Shown here: in pieces, positions 46,586 through 56,389 of the stretch
How the letters are laid out: the number at the start of each line of letters is the position of its first letter
How positions within the stretch are numbered: the stretch's first letter is position 1
From: Kalaharituber pfeilii
Lineage: Eukaryota; Ascomycota; Pezizomycetes; Pezizales; Pezizaceae
Direction of reading: 5' to 3'
Length of the DNA: 64,000 bases
Assembly (NCBI GenBank): GCA_015179045.1
Contig: WHUZ01000066.1
Span: 1-64,000 of the forward strand
Program-made: the position numbers and the translations under genes
Notes under the pieces: generated by a model
What the model was told of the DNA's origin: nothing
Seen by the model: the letters and a program-made list of their open reading frames with translations, nothing else
The model's database searches: none

Positions 46586-46620
46586 TATTGGTACACATGT
46601 GAGTATAGCGGATGAGTATG

Positions 46621-47139
46621 GGCCATGGCAGGGTCCCTGGGCAAGCCCTCATAGCCCGGAGACAGGCTAAACTAACTCTCTACGTACATGGCCCCCACGC
46701 GCCGTCGCCCCCGCTCTCCTAGCTTCTAGAACTTGACCCCGCATTCTCCCACCTTCTAGAACTTGACCCTGGAAAAGAAATTCTCTAAAATATCATACTC
46801 CTCTCCATCCTCCGCCTTTCTCTTCCAATTCTTTTCCATGTCGCCCCACCTCTCAAAGCCCTCTGGACGGTTCTTCTGGTTTCTGCATCGGAAAGCGAGG
46901 TGCTCTCCGGTTTGCACCTCCCCGCACCTGCACTTATCCGACTCAGCCGCCCCTATCCTCTTCAACCACACCGCACAACTCCCTCTCTCCAGGTGCAAGG
47001 CAGTGAAATTGGAGACTGCTATCCTATTCCACTCCATGACCCTTCCCTTCCCGTATCCCCCTACTTCTCTCCTCTCCTTCCTCCATGCCTTAATTCTCTG
47101 GCGCACCCCAGAACATTGTTGAGTGCTGTTACGGTACAA
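46621..47139 (-). mobile_element. LINE-B relic with zinc knuckle, 3' end missing
   Basis: The minus-strand frame at 46756-47139 (127 codons) ends with 'CRCGEVQTGEHLAFRC', a C-x-C-x8-H-x4-C knuckle, and 'RPEGFERWGDMEKNW'. The downstream UTR reaches 'cccagggaccctgccatggc' and then stops abruptly. The last ~40 bases and poly(A) present in other LINE-B copies are absent. Upstream it abuts a Copia-like remnant at about 47140-47270. Confidence 0.72.
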
Positions 47140-47272
47140 CAGTATAGATATGTATTAGACTCTGCCTCACTGAAGTAGTATATAATACTATGAGATCCAT
47201 TAGCTACTGCTGCCAATTCTGCTGCTGTTTGTCACTTTCTTCGTTGTTGTCTTTTGCTATATTTAGGACCTC

Positions 47273-47331
47273 TTTTTTTTTTTTTTTTTTTAATGTCATT
47301 ACTCGCGTGCCGCCCTAGGAGCTATGGCGAG
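47273..47331 (-). mobile_element. LINE-A mini tail
   Basis: On the minus strand: 'ctcgccatagctcctaggg', 'cggcacgcgagtaatg', then poly(A). It is flanked by the perfect 12-bp duplication 'atttaggacctc' at 47261-47272 and 47332-47343. It is inserted at the end of the short Copia-like reading frame. Confidence 0.88.
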
Positions 47332-47341
47332 ATTTAGGACC

Positions 47342-47932
47342 TCACTGGTACCAGATATTTCTGGATGACGTTAAGAGTTCAAATACATCTTGATTGAACT
47401 CATTATTCTCTGGCTCATCCTCAGTGAATTCACAATCTTCTTCTGAACTAGAGTCAAACTCTTTCCAATAAACTGCTGTTGGCACCTCCGGCTCTCCTGG
47501 TCTCCATACATTCTCTTCACTTTCATTATCCAAATGTGCTATTAGTTCCGCTTCCAGCTGTGCTTTTACTAGCTGCGGTCGTTTTCCCTGTTGAACTCTC
47601 TCCAGGTGCATGTTGTAAAACGAGATGGTAATAGACCTGTGTAGTCTGCTGGCTTGATTGATACTGAACATGAGAGAGAAAAACAATGATTTATATACAG
47701 GAGAGTCATTAAAATATATGACATAGTTATCAGACTTATGACGCTGTCACGAGCATGAGTTTGCCAAAGTAGCTGAGCCAAGACATGAGGCTGTGTTGCT
47801 GCTATATGATGAGAGCTGAAGATGACGACATACGCAGTGGTAACAACAGCTGAACATAGTGACAGCATCAGCTTGTCTTGTATCAGCTTAACTCGTGCAT
47901 TGTATGCACACCTCAGCTCGTATCTTTCAACA
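47342..47932 (-). mobile_element. Copia-like LTR with leader and short reading frame
   Basis: On the minus strand the segment begins 'tgttgaaagatacgag' at about 47932 and is homologous to 9258-9560, including the TATA-like 'tgtatataaatcattg'. After the presumed LTR an ATG at 47611 opens an 89-codon acidic frame, 'MHLERVQQGKRPQLV' to 'SSRNIWYQ', ending at 47342. This could be the start of a gag gene, and a related frame seems to continue beyond the LINE-A insertion toward 47150. No protease, integrase or RT is present, so the element is truncated. Confidence 0.55.
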
Positions 47933-48394
47933 GTGCAGTACCTGCTTGTTTTTCCGTCCCATTTTGTGAATCTGTATTAACATTAAGTGAGCCATAAACT
48001 AATTAATTAGAGGGATTTTGCAGTCCTGTACGTAACCCTGTAGGGTGGAATTCGAACCAACATGGGTAAAATGAAGTATCCCCAACCTGTACAAGACCAC
48101 AAGACAAGCTAGTTTATGTCAGCTTAGAACTCTGAACTTCAGTTTACTATCACGACCATCAACTTCACCCAATGCAATACCAATGCCAGTTTGCTCTTCC
48201 CAAGATTGATACTACTGGAGTATTTCCAAGCAATACTCCTAGGTATGTAGTTTAAACTTGAACAGTGTCAACATTACAATATAGCTACTTCTCATTACCA
48301 ACCCCCGATACAGTATAAGTCACATTCATGGATACTACTATCAAGTGGTTAGGGAGATATTGAATGTATTGAACACAGTTCCTCAATTCGACAG
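47933..48394. other. No gene seen
   Basis: Unique-looking intergenic sequence before satellite array 3. Confidence 0.4.
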
Positions 48395-49590
48395 GCACGG
48401 CAGCTCCTCAATGGTGTGAGATGCAGCAGAACGAGTCAAATTGACAGGTATAGTAGGTCCATTTCACCCCGCGAGATGCCGCAGAATGAGCCAAATTTGA
48501 CAGGCACTTTGACAGGCATGACAGCTCCTCAATTGGACAGGCACGACAGCTCCTCAATCGTGTGAGGTGCAGCAGAACGAGTCAAATTTAACAGGTATAG
48601 TAGGTCCATCTCACCCCGCGAGATGCAGCAAAATGAGCCGAATTTAACAGGCACTTTGACAGGCACGACAGCTCCTCAATTTGACAGATACGACAGCTCC
48701 TCAATAGTGCGACATGCAGCAGAACGAGTCAAATGTGATAGGTATGGTAGGTCTATTTTACCTCGCAAGATGCAGCAAAATGAGCCGAATTTTACAGGCA
48801 CTTTACAGGTATGATAGCTCCTCAATGGTGTGAGATGCAGCAGAATGAGCCGAATTTAATAGGTATAACAGTCTCCCTCAATGGCGTAAGATGTGGTCAA
48901 GCTGACAGATATGACCTTGACAGGGAAAAATGAGGCAGAATAAGCCCAATTTAACAGGTATGACATTTTTTTTTTTTTTTTTTTTCATTACTCGCATGCC
49001 GCCCTGTGGGCTATGGCGAGAACAGGTATGACAGCTTTCTCTCACGTACAAGATGCAGCAGAACGAGAGTCGAATTTGACAGGTATGGCAGGTCTATTTC
49101 AGCCTGGGAGATGCAGCAGAATAAGCCGAATTTGATAGGGATTGGTAGATCTCTCTTGCCAACATGAGATATAGCCGGGCGAGCACAATTTGACAGGCAT
49201 GACAGCTCCTCAATAATGTGAGATGCAGCAGAATGAGCCGAATCCAATAGGAATAGCAGTCTCTCTCGATAGTGTGAGATGAGGCAGAATGAGCTCAAGT
49301 TGACAAGTATCACCGGAGTCTTTCCACAGTGTGAGAACAGCAGAATGAGCCAACTTTGACAGGTACCGCAGGACCCACCTGGCAGCGTGGAACATGGTAA
49401 AATGAGTTCAATTCACAGTTAAGGCTGGCCCCTTTCTGGTGCAAAGTCAGAGGGTATGGCTCAATTTGACAGATACAACAAGACCTGCTTTGATGGTGCG
49501 AGATATGCCAAAATGCACTCAATTTACAATTTTACAGGTATGGCAGATTACTCTCGATGGTGTGAGATGGGGCAAAATAAGAATGCGTTA
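48395..49590. repeat. 57-60 bp satellite, array 3
   Basis: It uses the same core as arrays 1 and 2 ('gatgcagcagaatgagc', 'gaatttgacaggtatg'), here with extra short 'gacaggcacgacagctcc' sub-repeats near 48500-48690, suggesting local reduplication. It is interrupted by a LINE-A mini tail at 48966-49020. It lies more than 10 kb from the other arrays, so the satellite is dispersed. Confidence 0.8.
48966..49020 (-). mobile_element. LINE-A mini tail inside satellite array 3
   Basis: Minus strand: 'ctcgccatagcccacaggg', 'cggcatgcgagtaatg' and poly(A) of about 20. It is flanked by the perfect 13-bp duplication 'aacaggtatgaca' at 48953-48965 and 49021-49033, which is satellite core sequence. Confidence 0.88.
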
Positions 49591-50900
49591 GACTGGTACA
49601 GCATGGCAGGGTGATAAAGGGGCACCTGCTAAAGGTTACAATCATCGGCTACTACAGTACCTACTGACTCAGGCTCTATTCCCTACCCTTTACTGTTTTT
49701 TAAATCGCAAGCACTCTATAGATAGCGATAGCTATGTCTACTCTTCATCATCACCCTCAGCCTTCAATTCTTCCACTTTCTCATATCCTCTTGCCATCAT
49801 TCTAGCTGTATTAGTTATATCTTTTTAATTACCTTACACCTGTTAATATTCTCACTTGAATAGCATTTATACGTGGGTCTAGAGGGCGGATAAGGAAGCT
49901 GGGTACACCTAAAAGGGCATATGCTGGACATCTGAGCAATATCATTGTGGGTAGATATTAACCGGAATTTAGGTAGAGTTTATGGGCTGTAACGAGGGTT
50001 TCGCTATCCATAGGTTCTACAATTATTAGCATTATACTCCACAAAATATATAAAATTAATACTAGAGCTCCCTGGATGCAGGAGTGGGATTACGTGATAT
50101 TATAAATAACAATGAGAATATACTGATATGAATAAATGCAGAGAAACGAGATTGTGCGGTCATGGAACTGGTAAAGAGTGTACAGTCACTTGACGCCGAC
50201 TTTACGGGTCCCTTATCCACTACCGCTACACCTACACTCACCCTCGCGGTCGCGAGGTGGCCACATGCTAGTATTATTTGTATGGAGATAGGGGGTGCAA
50301 TTCCTGTCCGGTCCGGTATTCTTAGTGCGTCCGGTATAGCGAGAGGGTTTTGTATCGGAGCGGGATGTACCAACCTGAGAGCATCCGGTAAAGCAACGGA
50401 AAACTGTATTTCCCATCATTGTCCTTTGAGCCGCTCATCCCCTGTTTCAGCGTCATTGATACGAGTTCTACCTACAACATCACGTTGACAGCAGCGGTTG
50501 ATATATCATGCTGGCAAGGATTTTTTTCTTATGGGGAGCAACCAGTAGATCGCTCTAGCACACCACTACCGTGCCGTGCAGTTCTGCAGGGATCTTTCCA
50601 TTGATGCTCTATATGCGCAAAAAGATCTACCTACTCGTACAGTACTCAATAGGTTGGAAATCAGAATTCGGTGAGTACATTCCCTTTTTTTTTTCCCTTA
50701 TTATGACAAATCGTGACCTGATTTTCCCCTTTTCTGAAGGCGAGGAAGGTGGTTTTACTGTGGACAGGCTGCCACGCTGAGCGGAGGCATGCCTGCATGT
50801 TTTCCGCTTTCTTCGTCGGATGGACTTTGGCTCCCTATTTACAATTACCATTTACTTTTCATTTTATTAGTCTCATCTGTCAGTGTGCAATCTCTGTGCA
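49591..50900. other. No recognisable gene
   Basis: The frame 50162-50488 (+, 108 codons) is Ala/Ser/Gly-rich with no motif. It contains 'LTLAVARW', similar to a reverse-strand translation near 41665, which may reflect a small shared repeat. Confidence 0.35.
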
Positions 50901-51496
50901 GCCACGCTAATTCTACTTTCTCCAGCTTTACCAGTTCTAAGACATTGGACAAAAACTGATTACACGGATACGGCATTTCGGTTTGGGGTTTTTGACTTCT
51001 TTGTTTTCACCCGCCTCACTAGCGGGACTGTGGGCACCCACCCTTTCTCTGTAGAGCCACGCTAATTCTACTTCCTCCAGTTTTACCAGTTCCGAGACAT
51101 CGGACAAAAACTGATTACACGGATACGGCATTTCGGTTTAGGGTTTTTGCCTTTGTTTTCACCCGCGTCACTAGCTGGACTGTGCGCACCCACCCTTTCT
51201 CTGGGGAGCTACGATAATTCTACTTCCTCCAGTTTTACCAGTTCCGAGACATCGGACAAAAACGGATTACACTGATACGGCATTTCGGTTTGGGGTTTTT
51301 GCCTTTGTTTTCACCCGCGTCACTAGCTGGACTGTGAGCACCCACCCTTTCTCTGTGGAGCCACGCTAATTCTACTTCCTCCAGTTTTACCAGTTCCGAG
51401 GCATCGGACAAAAACTGATTACATGGATACGACATTTCGGTTTGGTTCTTTGTTTTCACCCACGTCACTAGCGGGACTGTGGCACCCACACCCTTT
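50901..51496. repeat. Tandem repeat, about 152-155 bp x 3.9
   Basis: Units begin at about 50901, 51056, 51208 and 51360 with 'gccacgctaattctactt' or close variants. Each contains 'ccgagacatcggacaaaaac', 'ggatacggcatttcggttt' and 'cacccaccctttctctg'. The last unit is slightly shortened. The minus-strand frames across it are repeat artefacts. Confidence 0.88.
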
Positions 51497-51593
51497 TATC
51501 TTTTCCTGATATTTTTTTCTTTTATGTACCCAAATCGCCATAGCTCTTAGGGCGGCATGCGATTAATGATATTGAAAAAAAAAAAAAAAAAAA
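51497..51593 (+). mobile_element. LINE-A 3' tail with part of the UTR
   Basis: A pyrimidine-rich stretch like the LINE-A 3' UTR precedes 'tcgccatagctcttaggg', 'cggcatgcgattaatg' and A19. It follows directly on the tandem repeat. I could not define the target-site duplication. Confidence 0.7.
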
Positions 51594-51666
51594 CTGATTG
51601 ACGTTTACTAGATAGGAAAACAATATCATTTTTCTTCCTATTGCTCCACTCATATGCATTTAGTCT

Positions 51667-51706
51667 GCCGCATGCGGGGTCATGTGACAAAAAAAAAAAA
51701 AAAAAA
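51667..51706 (+). mobile_element. LINE-B mini tail, shortest copy (40 bp)
   Basis: Only 'gccgcatgcggggtcatgtg' plus 'ac' and A18 remain. It is flanked by the perfect 13-bp duplication 'atgcatttagtct' at 51654-51666 and 51707-51719. This is the smallest retrotransposed insert in the window. Confidence 0.9.
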
Positions 51707-51734
51707 ATGCATTTAGTCTCGCTACTGGGCTGTA

Positions 51735-52005
51735 TATGAATCACACACAACGCCAACGTTTGTGTAGCTTACGCCACGGCGTTTTTCTTTGCAAGCCACG
51801 CATCCAGTGCCTTTCTCATCTTCCTGATATGATAACTTCCCGGATACTTCCCTATTCAGTCATGGTTCCCAGAAAACATTATGCTATGCTTTCTCATGTA
51901 TATAGTGACTCTAAGATCAATAGACTCAACGGTATCTCTACAGCGTTCACCGTGACAAAAGCAGCCCTCGCATACCCTCCCGCTCGTATAAATACAGGGA
52001 CCCGT
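51735..52005 (+). repeat. Dispersed LTR-like repeat, copy 2
   Basis: It shares ordered blocks with 19500-19760 ('gcaagccacgcatccagtg', 'agtcatggtt'). A TATA-like 'gtataaatac' lies near 51985. The ends are not definable. Confidence 0.4.
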
Positions 52006-52572
52006 AAAATGTCTTGGGGATTAGGCAATATTTGGAGTAAGTGTATCATGTCCCCAAGACTTTTGACGGGTCACTGTACATTCTTTGTCATCTAGGAAAC
52101 AGGTAATCCCAATGCTATTTCTAAGGTGGCTGTAGTCAGTGTTTTAACTGGTTGAGTGTCCAGCCACCGTGGCAGGGATCACATACATATCCGTCTGGTT
52201 TGTTTCAAAAGCAACGGCAAGGGGATCTTTATTCCACCCTTCTAGCCCTGTCGGTGACGCTTCCTCATTTAAAATTTGGCGCCATTGCGTCTCATGATAA
52301 TACACATCGTGTCCCATATTTTTGAGGCGGCGTCGACCTTAACAGCACAGATTTGAGAGAATTTGCAAGCTCTGTCAACAACTCACCCACTACTCAACGT
52401 TCCTTGCGCGCAGTGCCCAGAATACTGTCATCTTGAATTATTCCGCAGAACTAGTCATTTGAGACTTAAAAGCAACACACGATACACCTGGCCTTCAATT
52501 CTGTGCATACTTCTGACTTTCGGAATAGACAAATCAAGCTAGAAAATTCATTTACCGAAGCCAGCATCCAGT
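52006..52572. other. Upstream region of the PD-(D/E)XK gene
   Basis: I see no gene. It presumably contains the promoter and 5' UTR. Confidence 0.3.
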
Positions 52573-54558
52573 ATGCGCTTACGATCTGGTCGCTTATCCT
52601 CACCTCTGGACGAACGCAAGACCCCTGTGAGAACAGCGAGAGGACGACAGCGGTCACGTGCCGCAACGCTCGCGCCACTCGCTGAGGCCCCTGAACAGCC
52701 GCCCCAAGGAGCCTCAACACCGCAGAGCATTGCAGGAGGAACTGCAAGCTCGAAACAGCAGGCAACGGTGACGCAATCAGGCCAGCAGCAGGAGGAGCGT
52801 TTGCAGTCGCCGCAGCCGTCTGCAGCACCGGACCTAACCACTGAAAAGCAGCAAGGAAAAGGCGCAGAAGAAGCGGGGCAAACACAAGTCAGTCCCAATC
52901 GCAAGGATGGGGAAGGCGGCCTTGAAGCTGAAGCTCCACAAGTGATTAATGAGCTTGATGCCCGCGACATTTACGACGAGAACACAAGCCCCGCTGGCAT
53001 CCCTGAACCCGACCACGGAGACCTCGAAGGACGCAGCGAACGAACACCATCATTCAGGTATCGGCGAGTCGAAGCCTGGGTGGCTTCTGTACAACAAATG
53101 CAAAAACTACTACAACACTCAGGTTTCAAGCGGCCTATGAGTATTGTGCACTCCGCAGAACGTCAGGCAGATCTATCATTCCAGTTTGGTTCGGCGGTGA
53201 ACACCTCTGAGCAAAACCCATACAAAAGGCGGCTTGATCTGGAATTTTCTGAGCCCGGAATTGTTATTAACTACGGGCCTGTATTTGACGAAATTCAACC
53301 ACCGGAGCCAGTGCGCCAGCTGCTGGAGCATCTGAATCTCTTCAAATTGGTGGACCAGAAATCGCGCATTCCACAGGAGTTCAAGAAAGTGAGATATTAT
53401 TTCCGTACCTTAAAAGACCTCCGAGAGCAACCTTGCTAACGCCCGTGGGGGGCAAGAATCTGGAATTTACAGATCCATATCGAATCTCTGCCTCTCTATA
53501 TGGGCACAATGGCGGCACTTCTGCGTCGCCTGCCCCAACGGGAGTTACAGCCATAACCCACGAGTCCGCCCAGGCCGCAAGGGTCGGCGAACCATTAGGC
53601 CACGAGCTGGGAGTTTGCTGGGGCAATATACAAAGCATAGCCGAAGAGGCACGACAGCAACTGGTAACGGGAGGTGAAGAGAGCGAGTGGGTTACATTGA
53701 CGAAACTGTTGCTGAAAGACCGTTATCTCACGAAACTTTTCGCTGGAAAATCTGCTAGTAAGAATATTATTGAACATCGCATTGGTGTCAAGCAGGTGTA
53801 TGTCACGTCACGTTCCCCGGACCCGCGCTGCCGCCAATAAGTACTGACAGATACGCCTACTCTGGGCGATGGATAGCGCAACCGCAAGCCTCATATCAGA
53901 ATGTCTACCCACTTACGAAGGCAAACAAATTCCATCCGCCATGGTAGATATTATTCTGACAATGGAGTGCAACCATTCATCATACAGCGCGTTCAGATCA
54001 ATACGCCATCTCCATTTGTCACCTTTTGTTGAATACCAGGCCAGGGAGCCACCCTTGCTGCTGATTGAATGTAAGGCTTTAGGGAATGAAGCGGAGGCGG
54101 AAAACCAGCTTGCATTGGCAGCTGCTGCGTGGCTTCAGGCGATCGACAAGCAGCTTTTTGGTCGAAGGGGATTCAGTAATGCAAGAATGAGTCCGCTAGC
54201 TCAAAACCCAGCACCGGTAACACAGTCCGGTCAACCTACTAGTGAGGCTGCAGCTACAAAACCTGATAACGAAGGAGATCTGAGGGCGAAATGCCTGGTC
54301 GTATTGGTTGTGCATATAGTGAGGGGCGTATGGAATTGGGGGGTAGCGTACATAGATGCAAATAGCAAGGTAGTCGTGATTATGAGGGCAGGTCAAGATA
54401 TGTATATTGGGGACATGAGCAAGCCAGCGGGCATCTGCACCATTGCGGCATGGGTGGCAACTGCGAAAGAATGGCTTGAGACCCAGTGGATTCCTGCCAT
54501 GACTGAAGCCATTGAACTTCGAAAATTGAGAGAGTCTCATGCCCTTTCACTTCCATAG
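52573..54558 (+). CDS. PD-(D/E)XK nuclease-like protein, three exons
   Basis: Exons are 52573-53388, 53457-53797 and 53877-54558 (612 residues). Intron 1 is 'gtgagatatt'...'ggggcaag' with branch 'tgctaacg', phase 0. Intron 2 is 'gtatgtcacg'...'gatggatag' with branch 'tactgac', phase 2. An alternative second intron, 53796-53850, also keeps the frame. The N-terminal ~150 residues are low complexity (Gln/Ala/Pro/Glu). Residues about 170-400 follow the pattern of fungal PD-(D/E)XK nuclease-like domains: a helical 'EESEWVTLTKLLL', and in exon 3 a core beta strand 'PPLLLIECKALGNEAEAE' carrying E-x-K, followed by a long helix. This family is expanded in ascomycetes, often near transposons. The likely activity is DNA or RNA cleavage; function is unproven. 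Confidence 0.75.
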
Positions 54559-55376
54559 GGCTTCGAGCCTATATGCGGATAACAACAGCGGCACATTGGA
54601 TGGAGGGATGGAAGGGATGGATGCGAGGCATGGCCCAAACACGGCATCAGATTAAGAATTGGATTACACCGAAGGAAGGGGCAGTGGATAGTTTGGGTAG
54701 TTTGTGCAGGCGGTGGTAGAGACGTTACAGTGAGGGGTGCAGTAGCAGCCATACGTTGTACATAGTGTTTCTTTCCTCACGGCGCATGTTAGTTGGATTT
54801 CGTCATACACTGTCCAGAGAGACGTTGTAGGAGCAAACAAATATATATACAGTGATAAAGTTATCACTCTGGCCTTGTGCTATCACAGAACAGAGTTCAT
54901 GAGCAGGCATACGAGCTTTAGAGCACTGGAATCGGAAGTGTCTCATATAATCCTATAATACTACACAAGAACGTTACCTCTTGTGGTCCCCAATGACACA
55001 ACTTTAAACCATTGCTTAAGTAATACATCTGCCAAGACCCTAAGTACCTAGGAGTAGCAACGCCTGGTTCGAGGCTAGAGTGCTGTGCCGGTGTACACGT
55101 ACGCTGTTACTGGTGGGGGAGTTGCGAGGAGCAGGGGGGGGGGGGGGGGGTTGATGCCGGAAGTGGGCTGTTGCTGAAACAGGGGTGGGGGAGATTGTCC
55201 TGTATATGTGTGACAAAGGGAGGGGCGGACGGAGGTTCTGTTCCGATCAACTAGTCTCGTCAACCTACACTGGCAATACGAAGTTCTCTTGTTGCTTTGT
55301 GGTCTCATGCCACATGCCACGTGCGTCATTAATGCCAAGCTGACTGCTACTCGTATTTGCTTAGAAGTCGTTTTTC
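54559..55376. other. No gene seen; G17 run near 55135
   Basis: Downstream of the nuclease-like gene. A G homopolymer occurs at about 55134-55150. Confidence 0.4.
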
Positions 55377-56090
55377 ACATCATTACTCGTATATCGCCCT
55401 GCAGGCTACGACGAGATTACGTACAAAAGAGAGAATACAAGGGAATAAAAGAAATTAGGATCGCAAAAGTACGAAAATCGGACGGAAAAGTACGAAAATC
55501 GGACGGAAAAGCTCACGTCGTTTCTCCAACACCACCGGAACCTTTCTTAATCAATTCCACCAGGGCGTCTGGTTCATCTTTCTTGTAGTGAGCTGCACGA
55601 GCTAACTCGAGCCGAGCTGGAGGGTGAGCTCGAGCTGGCGTGGCATGAGCTCGAGCCTGGATTGATTATATACATAATATTGACAAACTAAACTAAACTA
55701 AGCTAAATTTTCATCTTTCTCACTACTATCAGCTAAATTGTGCATTTCGAAGTTGTTGGTAGGTCAGAATGAGCTCCAAGTCTCTAATTATTACTATATT
55801 AGGTATTTACAGTTTATGAAACCTTGCACTGGCTAAGCATTTTAGCGAGCTGTCAAGAAAAACACAAGCATGATCTTGGCTCGTTTGAGCTCGAGCTGGC
55901 TCGGCTCGTGCCGCTCACTACTTTCTTGCTTGCTGTTAGCCTCCTTATCGCCTCCAGTCCCCCCTCACTACCTCTTCCGCTATACCTCTCACCTGGGCCA
56001 GATGTGTTCGGTCGTCTCTTCTCCATCCTCCACCATCGGCATTCCGGGCCTTCGCCTTCCCTATCTTGCACCTCAATGCTCAGTTCATGA
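55377..56090 (-). mobile_element. LINE relic (A-type tail), split by a hAT MITE
   Basis: Minus strand. Near 56040 a frameshifted zinc-knuckle remnant appears ('ECRW' in one frame, 'GEETTEHIWPR' in another). After the MITE the frame 'DEPDALVELIKKG' corresponds to the 'DFLDWVERE' region of LINE-A. The tail hairpin 'gtagcctgcagggcgata' is recognisable, but poly(A) is lost. The 19-bp unit 'aagtacgaaaatcggacgg' is tandemly duplicated at about 55467-55505. This is an old copy. Confidence 0.65.
55586..55920. mobile_element. hAT-type MITE, 335 bp
   Basis: The ends are inverted: 'tagtgagctgcacgagc' on the left and the complement of 'tagtgagcggcacgagc' on the right. They are flanked by the perfect 8-bp duplication 'ctttcttg' at 55578-55585 and 55921-55928. 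Subterminal regions are full of 'gagctcgagc' palindromes. An 8-bp duplication and a TAGTG...GCACGAGC terminus fit the hAT superfamily. There is no coding capacity. It is inserted in a LINE relic. Confidence 0.88.
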
Positions 56091-56311
56091 AAGCTCCTAA
56101 CGTGCTTGTTGGAAGTCATCTTGCGCTGCGAGTGCTGATTCAAACGAGCAGATGATCGGCCTGTTGTGCAACATGGAGGAGGACATGGACATGGAGTCAA
56201 CATACAAGTACTAAAAACGGTGTAAACAGGGGTTGAGCGGCTCAAGGGACTGATAGGAAACGCAGACGAAGAGCACGGCACGGAAACGCTGAGACACGGA
56301 GATCACAGATC

Positions 56312-56376
56312 TTTTTTTTTTTTTTTTTTTTTTTATATCACATGAGCCCGCGTGCAGCTGTTCGCCATGGCAGGGC
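56312..56376 (-). mobile_element. LINE-B mini tail
   Basis: Minus strand: 'ccctgccatggcgaacagc', 'tgcacgcgggctcatgtg', then 'atat' and about 22 A. It is flanked by the perfect 13-bp duplication 'gagatcacagatc' at 56299-56311 and 56377-56389. It is the cleanest LINE-B mini copy. Confidence 0.9.
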
Positions 56377-56389
56377 GAGATCACAGATC

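Noticed and set aside
46763..47122. 119-codon plus-strand frame, Pro/Ser-rich
   Set aside because: Antisense of the LINE-B C-terminal frame, which has the zinc knuckle.
48395..49590. CRISPR-like appearance of the satellite
   Set aside because: Units are contiguous and degenerate without distinct spacers, and the sequence is eukaryotic.
51497..51600. Target-site duplication 'aaaaactgatt' for the LINE-A tail
   Set aside because: The left match lies about 80 bp upstream in the tandem repeat, not at the insert boundary, so it is probably coincidental.
52466..52970. Minus-strand frames of about 140 codons
   Set aside because: Antisense to the low-complexity, GC-rich first exon of the PD-(D/E)XK gene, and so shadows.
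55040..55090. Possible tRNA T-arm-like 'ggttcgaggct'
   Set aside because: No matching acceptor stem, D-arm or anticodon arm could be drawn around it. No tRNA is supportable in the window.
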